Positions 36,266-46,054 are shown, numbered from the stretch's first letter. The stretch is 64,000 bases of DNA from Flavobacterium cutihirudinis (GCF_003385895.1 NZ_QRDQ01000009.1:434001-498000); one strand, 5' to 3'. Numbers and translations: made by a program. The notes: generated from the letters alone by a model not told the origin.

Positions 36266-36413
36266 TCTGTATTTTTTTCGAAAATTTACTACAAAAAAGA
36301 AAACGTTTTCGTTGATTTTTAAGAGTCCCTATAAATTTTCCCATAAAATTCCACAAAATTAAAAATTATACCTATTTTTTATTTAATTTGCGATAAAATT
36401 CAATATATTAAAC

Positions 36414-38192
36414 ATGGTTTCAATCACACGCCTTTTTGATTTTCCCTATTATCAACAAGAAACTTATAACCTTCCGGTTGCCTTAGCAACTAAAAAAAAC
36501 GGAGTCTGGGAAAAAACATCTAGCCAGGAATATATTGCAAAAGCCAATGCTGTTTCAAGAGCATTATTGCGAATGGGCATTCAGAAAGATGATAAAATTG
36601 CCCTAATTACATCAAACAATCGCACGGAGTGGAATATCATGGATATTGGTATTTTGCAGACTGGTGCACAGACTGTTCCAATTTACCCAACAATTTCAGA
36701 AGAAGATTACGAATATATATTGAACCACAGTGGCAGTATGTACTGTTTTGTGTCAGATGAAGAAGTTCTTCATAAAGTAAACCTTATTAAGGCGAATGTT
36801 CCGACTTTAAAAGAAGTTTATTCATTCAATGAAATTCCAGGTTGTAAACATTGGTCAGATCTACTTTTATCAGGTGCTGACGAAAGTAATCAAAACGAGG
36901 TTGAAGCTAGAAAAGACAGTATTCAAACTGACGATTTAGCAACTATTATTTATACTTCCGGAACTACCGGAAGACCAAAAGGAGTTATGCTTTCGCACAA
37001 AAACATTGTTTCGAATGTTTTAGATAGTGCTCCAAGAATTCCGTTTGATCCAGGAAAAAGTACTGCATTGAGCTTCTTGCCAATTTGCCACATTTTTGAA
37101 AGAATGATCTTGTACATTTATCAATATTATGGTGTTTCAGTTTATTTTGGAGAATCAATTGATAAAATCAGTGACAACTTAAAAGAAGTCCGTCCAACGG
37201 TAATTACAGCTGTACCAAGACTTTTAGAGAAAGTTTACGACAAAATTTATGCTAAAGGTGCTGAATTAACCGGCATCAAGAAAAAACTGTTTTTCTGGGC
37301 TATTGATTTAGGTTTAAAATACGAACCATACGGAGCAAATGGAGCTTGGTATGAGTTTCAATTAAAAATTGCCCGCAAATTGATTTTTAGCAAATGGAAA
37401 GAAGGCTTGGGTGGAAATTTAGATTTAATGGTTTCCGGAAGTGCCGCTTTACAGCCACGTTTGACTAGAGTTTTTGCTGCTGCAGAAATTCCGGTTATGG
37501 AAGGATACGGATTATCTGAAACTTCTCCGGTAATTGCTGTAAACGATCAAAGAAATAAAGGTTTCAAAATTGGAACTGTTGGAAAAGTAATTCGTAATGT
37601 AGAAGTTAAAATTGCGGAAGATGGAGAAATTCTTTGCAAAGGACCAAACGTAATGTTAGGTTATTTCAAAGATCCAGAAAAAACAGCTGAAGCTTTGCAA
37701 GACGGTTATTTCCATACGGGAGATATTGGAGAAATCGACAGTGAAGGTTTCTTGAAAATTACTGATCGTAAGAAAGAAATGTTCAAAACTTCGGGAGGAA
37801 AATATATTGCACCACAAATTATTGAAAATGCCATGAAACAATCACGCTTTATTGAGCAGATTATGGTTATTGGTGATGGCGAAAAAATGCCGGGTGCTTT
37901 TATTCAGCCAAATTTTGAATTCGTAAAAGAATGGGCAAAAATCCACAAAATTACTTTAGGAAAAACAGATAAAGAAATCAGTGAAAATGCTGATGTGATC
38001 AAACGTATCGATGATGAAGTAGAAAGCATCAATGAGAAATTTGGAAACTGGGAAAAAATCAAACGTTTTGAGTTAACTCCAGATGTTTGGTCTATCGACG
38101 GCGGACAGCTTACTCCTACTCTAAAGTTAAAACGTAAAATCATTAAAGAAATTTACAAAGATCTTTACGTTAAAATCTATGGTCATAATTAA
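36414..38192 (+). CDS. Long-chain acyl-CoA synthetase (AMP-forming)
   Basis: A 592-residue ligase that activates fatty acids with ATP and CoA. The AMP-binding loop IIYTSGTTGRPKGVMLSHKN starts near residue 178. GYGLSETSPV, GYFHTGDIGEIDSEGFLKITDRKKEMFKTSGGKYIAPQ and the C-terminal Lys in QLTPTLKLKRK complete the family set. The length and Gly-Tyr-Gly-Leu-Ser-Glu block resemble FadD15-type enzymes. It sits before the MarR-fad genes, so it is likely the feeder step of beta-oxidation, though a strong terminator separates it from them. Confidence 0.93.
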   Translation: MVSITRLFDFPYYQQETYNLPVALATKKNGVWEKTSSQEYIAKANAVSRALLRMGIQKDDKIALITSNNRTEWNIMDIGILQTGAQTVPIYPTISEEDYEYILNHSGSMYCFVSDEEVLHKVNLIKANVPTLKEVYSFNEIPGCKHWSDLLLSGADESNQNEVEARKDSIQTDDLATIIYTSGTTGRPKGVMLSHKNIVSNVLDSAPRIPFDPGKSTALSFLPICHIFERMILYIYQYYGVSVYFGESIDKISDNLKEVRPTVITAVPRLLEKVYDKIYAKGAELTGIKKKLFFWAIDLGLKYEPYGANGAWYEFQLKIARKLIFSKWKEGLGGNLDLMVSGSAALQPRLTRVFAAAEIPVMEGYGLSETSPVIAVNDQRNKGFKIGTVGKVIRNVEVKIAEDGEILCKGPNVMLGYFKDPEKTAEALQDGYFHTGDIGEIDSEGFLKITDRKKEMFKTSGGKYIAPQIIENAMKQSRFIEQIMVIGDGEKMPGAFIQPNFEFVKEWAKIHKITLGKTDKEISENADVIKRIDDEVESINEKFGNWEKIKRFELTPDVWSIDGGQLTPTLKLKRKIIKEIYKDLYVKIYGHN

Positions 38193-38215
38193 AATTCCAA
38201 AATAGTTAACCAAAG

Positions 38216-38247
38216 AAAAAGGCTGTCTTAATTAAGACAGCCTTTTT
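38216..38247 (+). terminator. Terminator of the acyl-CoA ligase gene
   Basis: AAAAAGGCTGTCTTAA pairs perfectly with TTAAGACAGCCTTTTTT, then a T-run. Confidence 0.92.
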
Positions 38248-38523
38248 TGTTTAATAAATCCGTTAACTTAACCGTTCTAAAACGAATAAAAAAGAAATCT
38301 AAAGACACTTTTGACCTATGATTCTGAAAACAATACTGTAGTAAACGCATAATTTTTAGAATAATACCGAATTAAACCACGTTTTAAAATCAAAAAAGAT
38401 TTTTTACTGTATGAATTTTGTTAAAATTTCAAAAAAGAATAGTATATTTCAGTTAAAATTTAACCTCAAAACACTGAAAACCAAAGACATTTTTTAATTA
38501 ACCAAAAATTTATTTAAAAATAA

Positions 38524-38555
38524 TATGCATGCATAGTATTTTTTAATTATATTTG
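38524..38555 (+). promoter_or_regulatory. MarR-fad promoter with palindrome at the -33 position
   Basis: TATATTTG (38548-38555) is a consensus -7 box 18 bp before the MarR start codon. TATGCATGCATA (38524-38535) is a perfect 12-bp palindrome placed where the -33 box should be. That position fits an operator for the MarR protein encoded just downstream. Confidence 0.55.
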
Positions 38556-38573
38556 AAATCGATATAGTTACCT

Positions 38574-39032
38574 ATGAAAGATAAAACGATAGATTATATT
38601 TTGAGAGCGACATGGCAAGCTGTTTCAAGAATGTATAACGAAGAAGCTGCAAAGTACGATGCAACAATGGCAACCGGATTTGCACTTTTGAGTATGGACA
38701 AGGAAGAAGGGACACCATCGACCGCTTTAGGCCCTAGAATGGGTATGGAAGCTACAAGCTTAACCAGAACGCTCAAATCTATGGAAGAAAAAGGCTTAAT
38801 TGTTCGCAAGAAAAACCCAAGTGACGGCCGAGGCGTATTAATCTACCTGACCGAATTTGGAAAAGAAAAAAGAGATTTATCTAAAAATACTGTTCTGAAG
38901 TTTAATGAAACGGTTAAGAAACATGTTTCGGAAGAAAAGCTGAAACATTTTATCGAAGTTTCTGAAATCATCAACGAACTGATTCACGATAAAAATATAT
39001 TTAATCAAACAGAAAATACAGAAAACGAATAG
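38574..39032 (+). CDS. MarR family transcriptional regulator
   Basis: A 152-residue winged-helix regulator. The recognition region is ALGPRMGMEATSLTRTLKSMEEKGLIVRKKNPSDGRGVLIYLTEFGKEKR, the standard MarR helix-turn-helix and wing. It is the first gene before the fadB-like and fadA-like genes on the same strand, 54 bp ahead, so it probably controls beta-oxidation in response to an acyl-CoA or fatty acid. A palindrome in its own promoter suggests self-regulation (inference). Confidence 0.92.
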   Translation: MKDKTIDYILRATWQAVSRMYNEEAAKYDATMATGFALLSMDKEEGTPSTALGPRMGMEATSLTRTLKSMEEKGLIVRKKNPSDGRGVLIYLTEFGKEKRDLSKNTVLKFNETVKKHVSEEKLKHFIEVSEIINELIHDKNIFNQTENTENE

Positions 39033-39086
39033 TATTTCTTTTAAGAGATAATTCAGATTCTGTCAAAAAACAAATATTAAGTACCT

Positions 39087-41477
39087 ATGAAACGCACAAT
39101 TAAAAAAGTTGCTGTAATTGGATCCGGAATTATGGGTTCAGGAATAGCTTGCCATTTTGCCAATATTGGTGTTGAAGTTTTACTTCTTGACATCGTACCG
39201 CGCGAATTGACCGAGGCTGAAGCTAAAAAAGGATTAACTCTTGAAAGTAAAGCTGTTCGCAACCGAGTGGTAAACGAGCACTTGGCGAATTCATTAAAAT
39301 CGAAACCATCTCCTATTTACAGTCAGAAATTCGCAAATAGAATTACAACTGGAAATACGACTGATGATATGGCAAAAATTGCCAATGTTGACTGGATTAT
39401 TGAGGTTGTTGTAGAGCGTTTGGATATCAAAAAATTAGTTTTTGAACAAATCGAGAAATTCCGTAAACCGGGAACTTTGGTTACTTCAAACACTTCTGGT
39501 ATTCCAATTCATTTTATGAGCGAAGGAAGAAGCGAAGATTTTCAACAACACTTCTGTGGTACTCACTTTTTTAACCCTGCGCGTTACTTAAAATTATTTG
39601 AAATTATTCCTGGTCCAAAAACTTCAACTGAAGTATTGGATTTCTTAAACGAATACGGATCTAAATTCTTAGGAAAAACTTCGGTTGTTGCTAAAGATAC
39701 TCCAGCGTTTATTGGAAACAGAATTGGTATTTACGGAATCCAAAGTTTATTCCACTTGGTAAAAGAAATGGGATTAACAATTGAAGAAGTTGATAAATTG
39801 ACGGGACCAGTTATTGGTCGTCCAAAATCGGCTACTTTCCGTACGGTTGACGTTGTTGGTTTGGATACTTTGGTACACGTTGCCAATGGTATTTACGAAA
39901 ACTGCCCGAATGACGAACAACACGAATTGTTCAAACTTCCTGATTTCATCAACAAAATGATGGAAAATAATTGGTTAGGAAGCAAAACTGGACAAGGTTT
40001 TTATAAAAAAGTAGATAAAGATATTCTTTCTTTAGACTTAAATACATTAGAATACCGCGCTGCGAAAAAAGCAAATTTTGCTACTCTTGAACTAACAAAA
40101 ACTATCGATAAACCCATCAATCGTTTTAAAGTTTTAGTAAAAGGAACGGACAAAGCGGGAGAATTCTACCGTAAGAGTTTCGCGGGAATGTTTGCTTATG
40201 TGTCAAACAGAGTTCCTGAAATCTCAGACGAATTGTACAAAATTGACGATGCTATGAAAGCTGGTTTTGGATGGGAAAATGGTCCATTCGAAATCTGGGA
40301 TGCCATTGGTGTTGCTAAAGGAATTGAAATCATGAAAGCTGAAGGTTTAGAGCCTGCTGCATGGGTTACTGAAATGTTGGCTTCAGGAAGCGAAAGTTTC
40401 TATACTGTAAAAGAAGGAGCGACTTATTTCTATAACATTCCGACAAAATCACAAGTAAAAGTTCCTGGACAAGATTCATTCATTATTCTGAACAACATTC
40501 GCGAAAGCAAAAAAGTTTGGAGCAACAGTGGTGCAATCATTCAGGATTTAGGAGACGGAATTTTGAATTTAGAATTCCAATCTAAAATGAATACAATTGG
40601 TGGCGACGTTCTACAAGCTATCAATAAAGCAATCGATTTATCTGAAAAAGAATATCAAGGTTTAGTTATTGGTAACCAAGCAGCGAATTTCTCTGTTGGA
40701 GCTAATATCGGAATGATTTTCATGATGGCAGTTGAGCAAGAATATGACGAATTGAACATGGCGATTAAATTGTTCCAAGATACAATGATGCGTGTTCGTT
40801 ATTCTTCTATTCCAGTTGTAGTAGCGCCTCACGGAATGACTTTTGGTGGTGGATGCGAAATGAGTTTACACGCTGATAAAGTTGTAGCTGCTGCAGAAAC
40901 GTATATGGGATTAGTTGAATTTGGCGTTGGAGTACTTCCGGGCGGTGGTGGATCTAAAGAAATGGCTTTAAGAGCTTCAGATTTATTCCGCAAAAACGAT
41001 GTGGAATTGAACGTTCTTCAAGAGTATTTCTTGACAATCGCAATGGCAAAAGTTTCGACTTCTGGTTATGAAGCTTTTGACACTGGACTTCTTCAACATG
41101 GAAAAGATGTTATTGTGGTAAACAAAGATCGTCAGATTGCTGAAGCTAAAAAACATGCTTTGTTAATGGCTGAAGCTGGTTATACGCAACCTATCAGAAG
41201 AACTGATGTGAAAGTATTAGGAAAACAAGCTTTAGGTATGTTCTTAGTTGGAACAGATCAAATGCAGGCTGGAAAATACATTTCTGAGCACGACAAGAAA
41301 ATCGCAAACAAACTGGCTTATGTAATGGCTGGTGGTGATTTATCTGAAGCGACTTTAGTATCTGAACAATACTTATTAGATATCGAACGTGAAGCTTTCT
41401 TATCTCTTTGTACAGAGAGAAAAACATTAGAAAGAATTCAATACATGTTAACCAAAGGGAAACCTCTTAGAAACTAA
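39087..41477 (+). CDS. 3-hydroxyacyl-CoA dehydrogenase / enoyl-CoA hydratase, bifunctional
   Basis: A 796-residue fatty-oxidation enzyme with the domains in the order opposite to E. coli FadB. Residues 1-190 are the NAD-binding dehydrogenase (VAVIGSGIMGSGIACHFA), then the C-terminal dehydrogenase domains (HFFNPARYLKLFEIIPGP; VVAKDTPAFIGNRIG), and after about residue 470 a crotonase domain (ANFSVGANIGM, GMTFGGGCEMSLHADKVVAA). It catalyses hydration and oxidation steps of beta-oxidation. The thiolase gene follows after 4 bp. Confidence 0.95.
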   Translation: MKRTIKKVAVIGSGIMGSGIACHFANIGVEVLLLDIVPRELTEAEAKKGLTLESKAVRNRVVNEHLANSLKSKPSPIYSQKFANRITTGNTTDDMAKIANVDWIIEVVVERLDIKKLVFEQIEKFRKPGTLVTSNTSGIPIHFMSEGRSEDFQQHFCGTHFFNPARYLKLFEIIPGPKTSTEVLDFLNEYGSKFLGKTSVVAKDTPAFIGNRIGIYGIQSLFHLVKEMGLTIEEVDKLTGPVIGRPKSATFRTVDVVGLDTLVHVANGIYENCPNDEQHELFKLPDFINKMMENNWLGSKTGQGFYKKVDKDILSLDLNTLEYRAAKKANFATLELTKTIDKPINRFKVLVKGTDKAGEFYRKSFAGMFAYVSNRVPEISDELYKIDDAMKAGFGWENGPFEIWDAIGVAKGIEIMKAEGLEPAAWVTEMLASGSESFYTVKEGATYFYNIPTKSQVKVPGQDSFIILNNIRESKKVWSNSGAIIQDLGDGILNLEFQSKMNTIGGDVLQAINKAIDLSEKEYQGLVIGNQAANFSVGANIGMIFMMAVEQEYDELNMAIKLFQDTMMRVRYSSIPVVVAPHGMTFGGGCEMSLHADKVVAAAETYMGLVEFGVGVLPGGGGSKEMALRASDLFRKNDVELNVLQEYFLTIAMAKVSTSGYEAFDTGLLQHGKDVIVVNKDRQIAEAKKHALLMAEAGYTQPIRRTDVKVLGKQALGMFLVGTDQMQAGKYISEHDKKIANKLAYVMAGGDLSEATLVSEQYLLDIEREAFLSLCTERKTLERIQYMLTKGKPLRN

Positions 41478-41481
41478 GAAA

Positions 41482-42663
41482 ATGAAAACAGCATATATAG
41501 TAAAAGCATATAGAACAGCAGTTGGAAAAGCTCCAAAAGGGGTTTTTAGATTTAAAAGACCTGATGAATTAGCTGCAGAAACGATCCAGTTTATGATGGA
41601 CGAACTGCCTAATTTCGACAAAAAACGTATCGACGACGTTATGGTAGGAAATGCCATGCCGGAAGCAGAACAAGGTCTTAACGTTGGACGTTTGATCTCT
41701 TTAATGGGATTAAAAGTTGAAGACGTTCCTGGTGTTACAGTAAACCGTTATTGCGCATCTGGACTTGAAACTATCGGAATGGCGACTGCTAAAATCCAAT
41801 CAGGAATGGCAGATTGTATCATTGCTGGTGGTGCAGAAAGTATGAGTTATATTCCGATGGGAGGTTACAAACCAACTCCGGATTATAAAGTTGCTGCTGC
41901 AGGTCACGAAGATTACTATTGGGGAATGGGTTTAACTGCTGAAGCGGTGGCAAACCAATACAAAATCTCAAGAGAAGATCAGGATGAGTTTGCTTACAAC
42001 TCTCACATGAAAGCTCTAAAAGCGCAGGCTGAAGGAAAATTCGACAAACAAATCGTTCCTATTACTGTTGAGCAGACTTTCATCAATGAAAATGGTAAAA
42101 AAGAAACAAAATCATACGTTGTAAATAAAGATGAAGGTCCAAGAGCAGGAACTTCTAAAGAAGCTTTAGCAGGTTTAAGACCAGTTTTCGCTGCTGACGG
42201 AAGTGTAACTGCTGGTAACTCTTCTCAAATGAGCGACGGTGCTGCGTTCGTTTTAATTATGAGCGAAGAAATGGTAAAAGAATTGAATCTTGAGCCAATT
42301 GCTAGATTAGTAAATTTTGCTTCTTCTGGTGTTGAACCAAGAATTATGGGTATTGGTCCAGTAAAAGCAATTCCGAAGGCTTTGAAACAAGCGGGATTAA
42401 CATTAAATGATATCGAGTTAATTGAGTTAAACGAAGCTTTTGCTTCACAAGCTTTAGCTGTAACTCGCGAGTTAAACATAAACCCAGAAATCGTAAACGT
42501 AAACGGTGGAGCGATCGCTTTAGGTCACCCTCTGGGTTGTACTGGAGCTAAACTTTCTGTTCAGTTATTTGATGAGATGAAACGCAGAGGTAATAAATAC
42601 GGAATCGTTTCTATGTGTGTGGGTACAGGACAAGGAAGCGCTGGAGTTTACGAGGTTTTATAA
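41482..42663 (+). CDS. fadA: Acetyl-CoA C-acyltransferase (thiolase)
   Basis: A 393-residue thiolase, last step of beta-oxidation. The nucleophile Cys is in VTVNRYCASGLETIGMA, the second active-site block is NVNGGAIALGHPLGCTGAKL, and the end IVSMCVGTGQGSAGVYE carries the other catalytic Cys. It is 4 bp downstream of the fadB-like gene, clearly the same operon. An inverted-repeat element follows before the acyl-CoA dehydrogenase. Confidence 0.95.
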   Translation: MKTAYIVKAYRTAVGKAPKGVFRFKRPDELAAETIQFMMDELPNFDKKRIDDVMVGNAMPEAEQGLNVGRLISLMGLKVEDVPGVTVNRYCASGLETIGMATAKIQSGMADCIIAGGAESMSYIPMGGYKPTPDYKVAAAGHEDYYWGMGLTAEAVANQYKISREDQDEFAYNSHMKALKAQAEGKFDKQIVPITVEQTFINENGKKETKSYVVNKDEGPRAGTSKEALAGLRPVFAADGSVTAGNSSQMSDGAAFVLIMSEEMVKELNLEPIARLVNFASSGVEPRIMGIGPVKAIPKALKQAGLTLNDIELIELNEAFASQALAVTRELNINPEIVNVNGGAIALGHPLGCTGAKLSVQLFDEMKRRGNKYGIVSMCVGTGQGSAGVYEVL

Positions 42664-42695
42664 GAAAGCATTATTAAGTAAAGTACACACTCAGT

Positions 42696-42796
42696 TTGTC
42701 ATTTCGACGAAGGAGAAATCTTCGCAAGTAGCTCTGCAAAGATTATCACCTATGTGGAAAATCGTCGTGAAGATTTCTCCTTCGTCGAAATGACAA
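42696..42796. repeat. REP-like element B: 28-bp perfect inverted repeat
   Basis: Arms 42696-42723 and 42769-42796 are perfectly complementary over 28 bp (left begins TTGTCATTTCGACGAAGG). The loop shares CAAGTAGC.C..CAAAGATT with element A at 3324-3434. Imperfect pairing may extend outward (GTACACA on both sides). It lies between fadA and the acyl-CoA dehydrogenase gene and could attenuate or process the operon transcript. Confidence 0.92.
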
Positions 42797-42845
42797 GATT
42801 GTGTACAAAAACCATAAATAAAAAACATACAAAAAAACATTAGCA

Positions 42846-44651
42846 ATGGCAGATACAATCGAAAAAAACGTGACTCGTGGTGGTCAGTTTTTAGTTAAAG
42901 AAACAAAATGCGAGGATATCTTCACTCCAGAAGATTTCTCTGAAGAGCAGTTAATGATGCGTGACTCTGTAAAAGAGTTCGTTGACAAAGAATTATGGGC
43001 GCATAAAGATCGTTTTGAGAAAAAAGATTACGCTTACACAGAATCATCTATGCGTAAAGCTGGTGAACTTGGGCTTCTTGGAGTTGCAGTTCCTGAAGAA
43101 TATGGTGGATTAGGAATGGGATTTGTTTCTACAATGTTAGTTTGTGACTACATTTCTGGAGCAACAGGTTCTTTCTCAACTGCTTTTGGTGCGCATACAG
43201 GTATTGGAACTATGCCAATTACACTTTACGGTACTGAAGAACAAAAGAAAAAATACGTTCCTAAATTGGCTTCTGGAGAATGGTTTGGAGCTTATTGCTT
43301 AACTGAACCAGGTGCAGGTTCTGATGCTAACTCAGGAAAAACTAAAGCAGTTTTATCTGAAGACGGAAAATACTACTCTATCACTGGACAAAAAATGTGG
43401 ATTTCGAATGCAGGTTTCTGTAGCGTTTTCATCGTTTTTGCTCGTATTGGAGATGATAAAAATATTACAGGTTTCATCGTAGAAAACGATCCTTCAAACG
43501 GAATTTCTATGAATGAAGAAGAGCATAAATTAGGAATCCGTGCTTCTTCTACTCGTCAGGTTTTCTTCAACGAAACAAAAGTTCCGGTTGAAAACATGTT
43601 GTCTGAAAGAGGAAACGGTTTCAAAATCGCAATGAACGCTTTGAACGTTGGTCGTATTAAATTGGCTGCTGCTTGTTTAGATGCTCAAAGAAGAGTTACT
43701 TCTGGAGCTGTAAAATATGCTAACGAAAGAATTCAGTTCAACACATCTATTTCATCTTTTGGAGCTATCCGTTCTAAATTAGCTGAAATGGCAACTAATG
43801 CTTACGCTGGAGAAAGTGCTTCTTACCGTGCTGCAAAAGATATCGAAGATAGAATTGCCGCTCGTGAAGCAGAAGGAACTTCTCATCAAGAAGCAGAATT
43901 GAAAGGTGTTGAAGAATATGCAATCGAGTGTTCTATCTTGAAAGTAGCTGTTTCTGAAGACGTTCAATCTTGTTCTGACGAAGGAATTCAGATTTTTGGT
44001 GGAATGGGATTCTCTGAAGACACTCCAATGGAAAGTGCTTGGAGAGATGCTCGTATCGCTCGTATCTACGAAGGAACAAACGAAATCAACAGAATGCTTT
44101 CTGTAGGTATGTTGATCAAAAAAGCAATGAAAGGTCATGTTGATTTACTTGGACCAGCAATGAAAGTTCAAGAAGAATTAATGGGAATTCCATCTTTTGA
44201 TACTCCAGATTTCTCTGAATTATTTGCAGAAGAAAAAGGAATCATCGCTAACTTGAAAAAAGTTTTCTTGATGGTTGCTGGAAGCGCTGTTCAAAAATAT
44301 GGTCCTGAATTAGATGCTCACCAACAATTGTTAATGGCAGCTTCTGATATCTTGATCGAGATCTACATGGCTGAAAGTACAATTTTGAGAACTGAAAAAT
44401 TAGCAAAAGCTCAAGGTGAAGATAAAGTTCAGGAGCAAATTGCTATGGCAAAATTATACTTATACAAAGCGGTTGATATCGTAAACTTAAGAGGAAAAGA
44501 AGGAATCGCTTCTTTCGCTGAAGGTGACGAGCAACGTATGATGTTAATGGGACTTAAACGTTTCACTAAATATACTAATCTGCCAAATGTTGTAGCACTT
44601 AGAGAAAAAATCGCAGCAAAATTAGTCGCAGAAGATACTTACTGCTTCTAA
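42846..44651 (+). CDS. Acyl-CoA dehydrogenase
   Basis: A 601-residue FAD enzyme for the first oxidation of beta-oxidation. CLTEPGAGSDANSGKT and KMWISNAGFCSVFIVFARI are the FAD/substrate signature, and SCSDEGIQIFGGMGFSEDTPMESAWRDARIARIYEGTNEINRM is the C-terminal signature that includes the usual catalytic Glu region. The chain is about 200 residues longer than short-chain enzymes, as in very-long-chain members. It is in line with the fadB and fadA genes and ends at a strong terminator. Confidence 0.94.
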   Translation: MADTIEKNVTRGGQFLVKETKCEDIFTPEDFSEEQLMMRDSVKEFVDKELWAHKDRFEKKDYAYTESSMRKAGELGLLGVAVPEEYGGLGMGFVSTMLVCDYISGATGSFSTAFGAHTGIGTMPITLYGTEEQKKKYVPKLASGEWFGAYCLTEPGAGSDANSGKTKAVLSEDGKYYSITGQKMWISNAGFCSVFIVFARIGDDKNITGFIVENDPSNGISMNEEEHKLGIRASSTRQVFFNETKVPVENMLSERGNGFKIAMNALNVGRIKLAAACLDAQRRVTSGAVKYANERIQFNTSISSFGAIRSKLAEMATNAYAGESASYRAAKDIEDRIAAREAEGTSHQEAELKGVEEYAIECSILKVAVSEDVQSCSDEGIQIFGGMGFSEDTPMESAWRDARIARIYEGTNEINRMLSVGMLIKKAMKGHVDLLGPAMKVQEELMGIPSFDTPDFSELFAEEKGIIANLKKVFLMVAGSAVQKYGPELDAHQQLLMAASDILIEIYMAESTILRTEKLAKAQGEDKVQEQIAMAKLYLYKAVDIVNLRGKEGIASFAEGDEQRMMLMGLKRFTKYTNLPNVVALREKIAAKLVAEDTYCF

Positions 44652-44683
44652 TATCACAATAGTTTTTAGCTTTTAATTTGTTT

Positions 44684-44723
44684 AAACCCGCGCAAGTCCG
44701 AAACTGCGCGGGTTTATTTTTTG
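44684..44723 (+). terminator. Terminator of the fad operon
   Basis: AAACCCGCGCA and TGCGCGGGTTT form a GC-rich 11-bp stem, 33 bp after the acyl-CoA dehydrogenase stop, then a T-rich tail. Confidence 0.92.
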
Positions 44724-44876
44724 TTTTTATAAAAATGTCTTCAATCATGAAACGCAATATTTTTGCATGAATTTGCAAAATATTCGTTAAAATTGACTTT
44801 CTTCGAGTTGTGAAATAGTTAAATATCCGATGTATTATTTTATATTTAACGTTCTAAAAACTAAAAAAGACCTAAA

Positions 44877-45968
44877 ATGAAACAAATTAACCTGATTGCC
44901 TTATTTTTATTGTGCTTCTGCACCACAAATATATTTGCTCAAAAAAATAAAAAATTGGACATCATCGCTTATTACACAGGTGATTCCAAATTAATTGACG
45001 AATATGAAGTCAATAAACTAGACCAAATTATCTTTAGTTTTTGTCATTTAAAAAACGGAAAACTAAATGTCGATTCAGCTAAAGATTCCATTACAATTAA
45101 ACACTTAGTTAGCTTAAAAGCTAAAAATCCACAATTAAAAATCATTTTATCTCTTGGCGGATGGGGAGGTTGCGAACCATGTTCAGCAGCATTTTCAACA
45201 AATGAAGGTCGCCTTACTTTTGCAAAATCGGTAAAAGAAGTTAGTGATTATTTCAAAGTTGACGGTTTAGATTTAGATTGGGAATATCCTTCAATTGAAG
45301 GACTTCCTGGACATTTATATCAAGCCGCGGATAAACCTAATTTTACTGATTTATTAAAAAAATTACGTTCAACTCTAGGTAAAAAATATGAATTAAGTTT
45401 TGCTGCCGGAGGTTTTCAAAAATGTTTGGATGAGTCTATAGACTGGAAAGGCGTTGCACCATATGTAAACCGTATAAATATTATGAGCTACGACTTGGTA
45501 AACGGATATTCTAAAGTTACAGGACATCATACACCATTATACAGTACAAATCCGAAAGAAGAGTCTACAGACAGAGCCGTAACTTTCTTATTAAAAGCAG
45601 GTGTTCCAGCAGAAAAATTAGTTATTGGTGGTGCTTTTTACACCAGAACATGGAGAAATGTTGAGAATGTAAATAACGGATTATATCAACCTGGTGAACA
45701 TACTGACGGAACTTCGTTTAGAGACTTTTCAACAACTTTAACAGAAGCAAATGGCTGGAAATATTTTTGGGATGATAAAGCAAAAGCACCATATTGGTAC
45801 AATGAAAAAGAGAAAAAATTTGCTACCGCAGACGATTTAGCTTCTATAAAAGCGAAAACCGAATACGCAAAAGCTAAAAAACTGGGCGGAATTATGTTTT
45901 GGGAACTTCCATTAGATAAATTCCGCGACGGGATGGTAAATACCATCTATGAAGTCAAAAACAAATAA
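44877..45968 (+). CDS. Glycoside hydrolase family 18 protein (chitinase-like)
   Basis: A 363-residue exported hydrolase. A signal peptide ends near residue 21 (NIFAQ). The catalytic DxxDxDxE motif is DGLDLDWE, residues 129-136, with Glu136 as acid. LSLGGWGG is the second GH18 block and GGIMFWELPLD the last one. No carbohydrate-binding module or type IX secretion C-terminal domain is present, so it is probably periplasmic or lipid-free secreted and acts on chitin oligomers or related N-acetylglucosamine glycans. Confidence 0.93.
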   Translation: MKQINLIALFLLCFCTTNIFAQKNKKLDIIAYYTGDSKLIDEYEVNKLDQIIFSFCHLKNGKLNVDSAKDSITIKHLVSLKAKNPQLKIILSLGGWGGCEPCSAAFSTNEGRLTFAKSVKEVSDYFKVDGLDLDWEYPSIEGLPGHLYQAADKPNFTDLLKKLRSTLGKKYELSFAAGGFQKCLDESIDWKGVAPYVNRINIMSYDLVNGYSKVTGHHTPLYSTNPKEESTDRAVTFLLKAGVPAEKLVIGGAFYTRTWRNVENVNNGLYQPGEHTDGTSFRDFSTTLTEANGWKYFWDDKAKAPYWYNEKEKKFATADDLASIKAKTEYAKAKKLGGIMFWELPLDKFRDGMVNTIYEVKNK

Positions 45969-45977
45969 TCTCTTTAA

Positions 45978-46019
45978 AAAACAACCTGAAAAAAATATTT
46001 TTCAGGTTGTTTTTTTTTG
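45978..46019 (+). terminator. Terminator of the GH18 gene
   Basis: AACAACCTGAAAAA and TTTTTCAGGTTGTT pair around AATA and lead into a T-run. Confidence 0.9.
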
Positions 46020-46022
46020 TAG

Positions 46023-46030
46023 TATTTTTG
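46023..46030 (+). promoter_or_regulatory. Probable -7 box of the MscS gene
   Basis: TATTTTTG, 25 bp before the start codon; no clear -33 box because the upstream terminator occupies that position. Confidence 0.4.
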
Positions 46031-46054
46031 ATATAGATCTCAAAAACAATTGTT

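Larger units (their letters stand above)
38193..38573. other. 381-bp gap between the acyl-CoA ligase and the MarR gene
   Basis: Holds a terminator (38216-38247), about 270 bp of AT-rich sequence with no open frame, and the MarR promoter with a 12-bp palindrome at 38524-38535. No repeat element of the word type is seen here. Confidence 0.6.

Noticed and set aside
43779..44138. 119-residue minus-strand open frame opposite the acyl-CoA dehydrogenase gene
   Set aside because: Entirely antisense to the conserved C-terminal domain; Ser- and Phe-rich composition is typical of a shadow frame.
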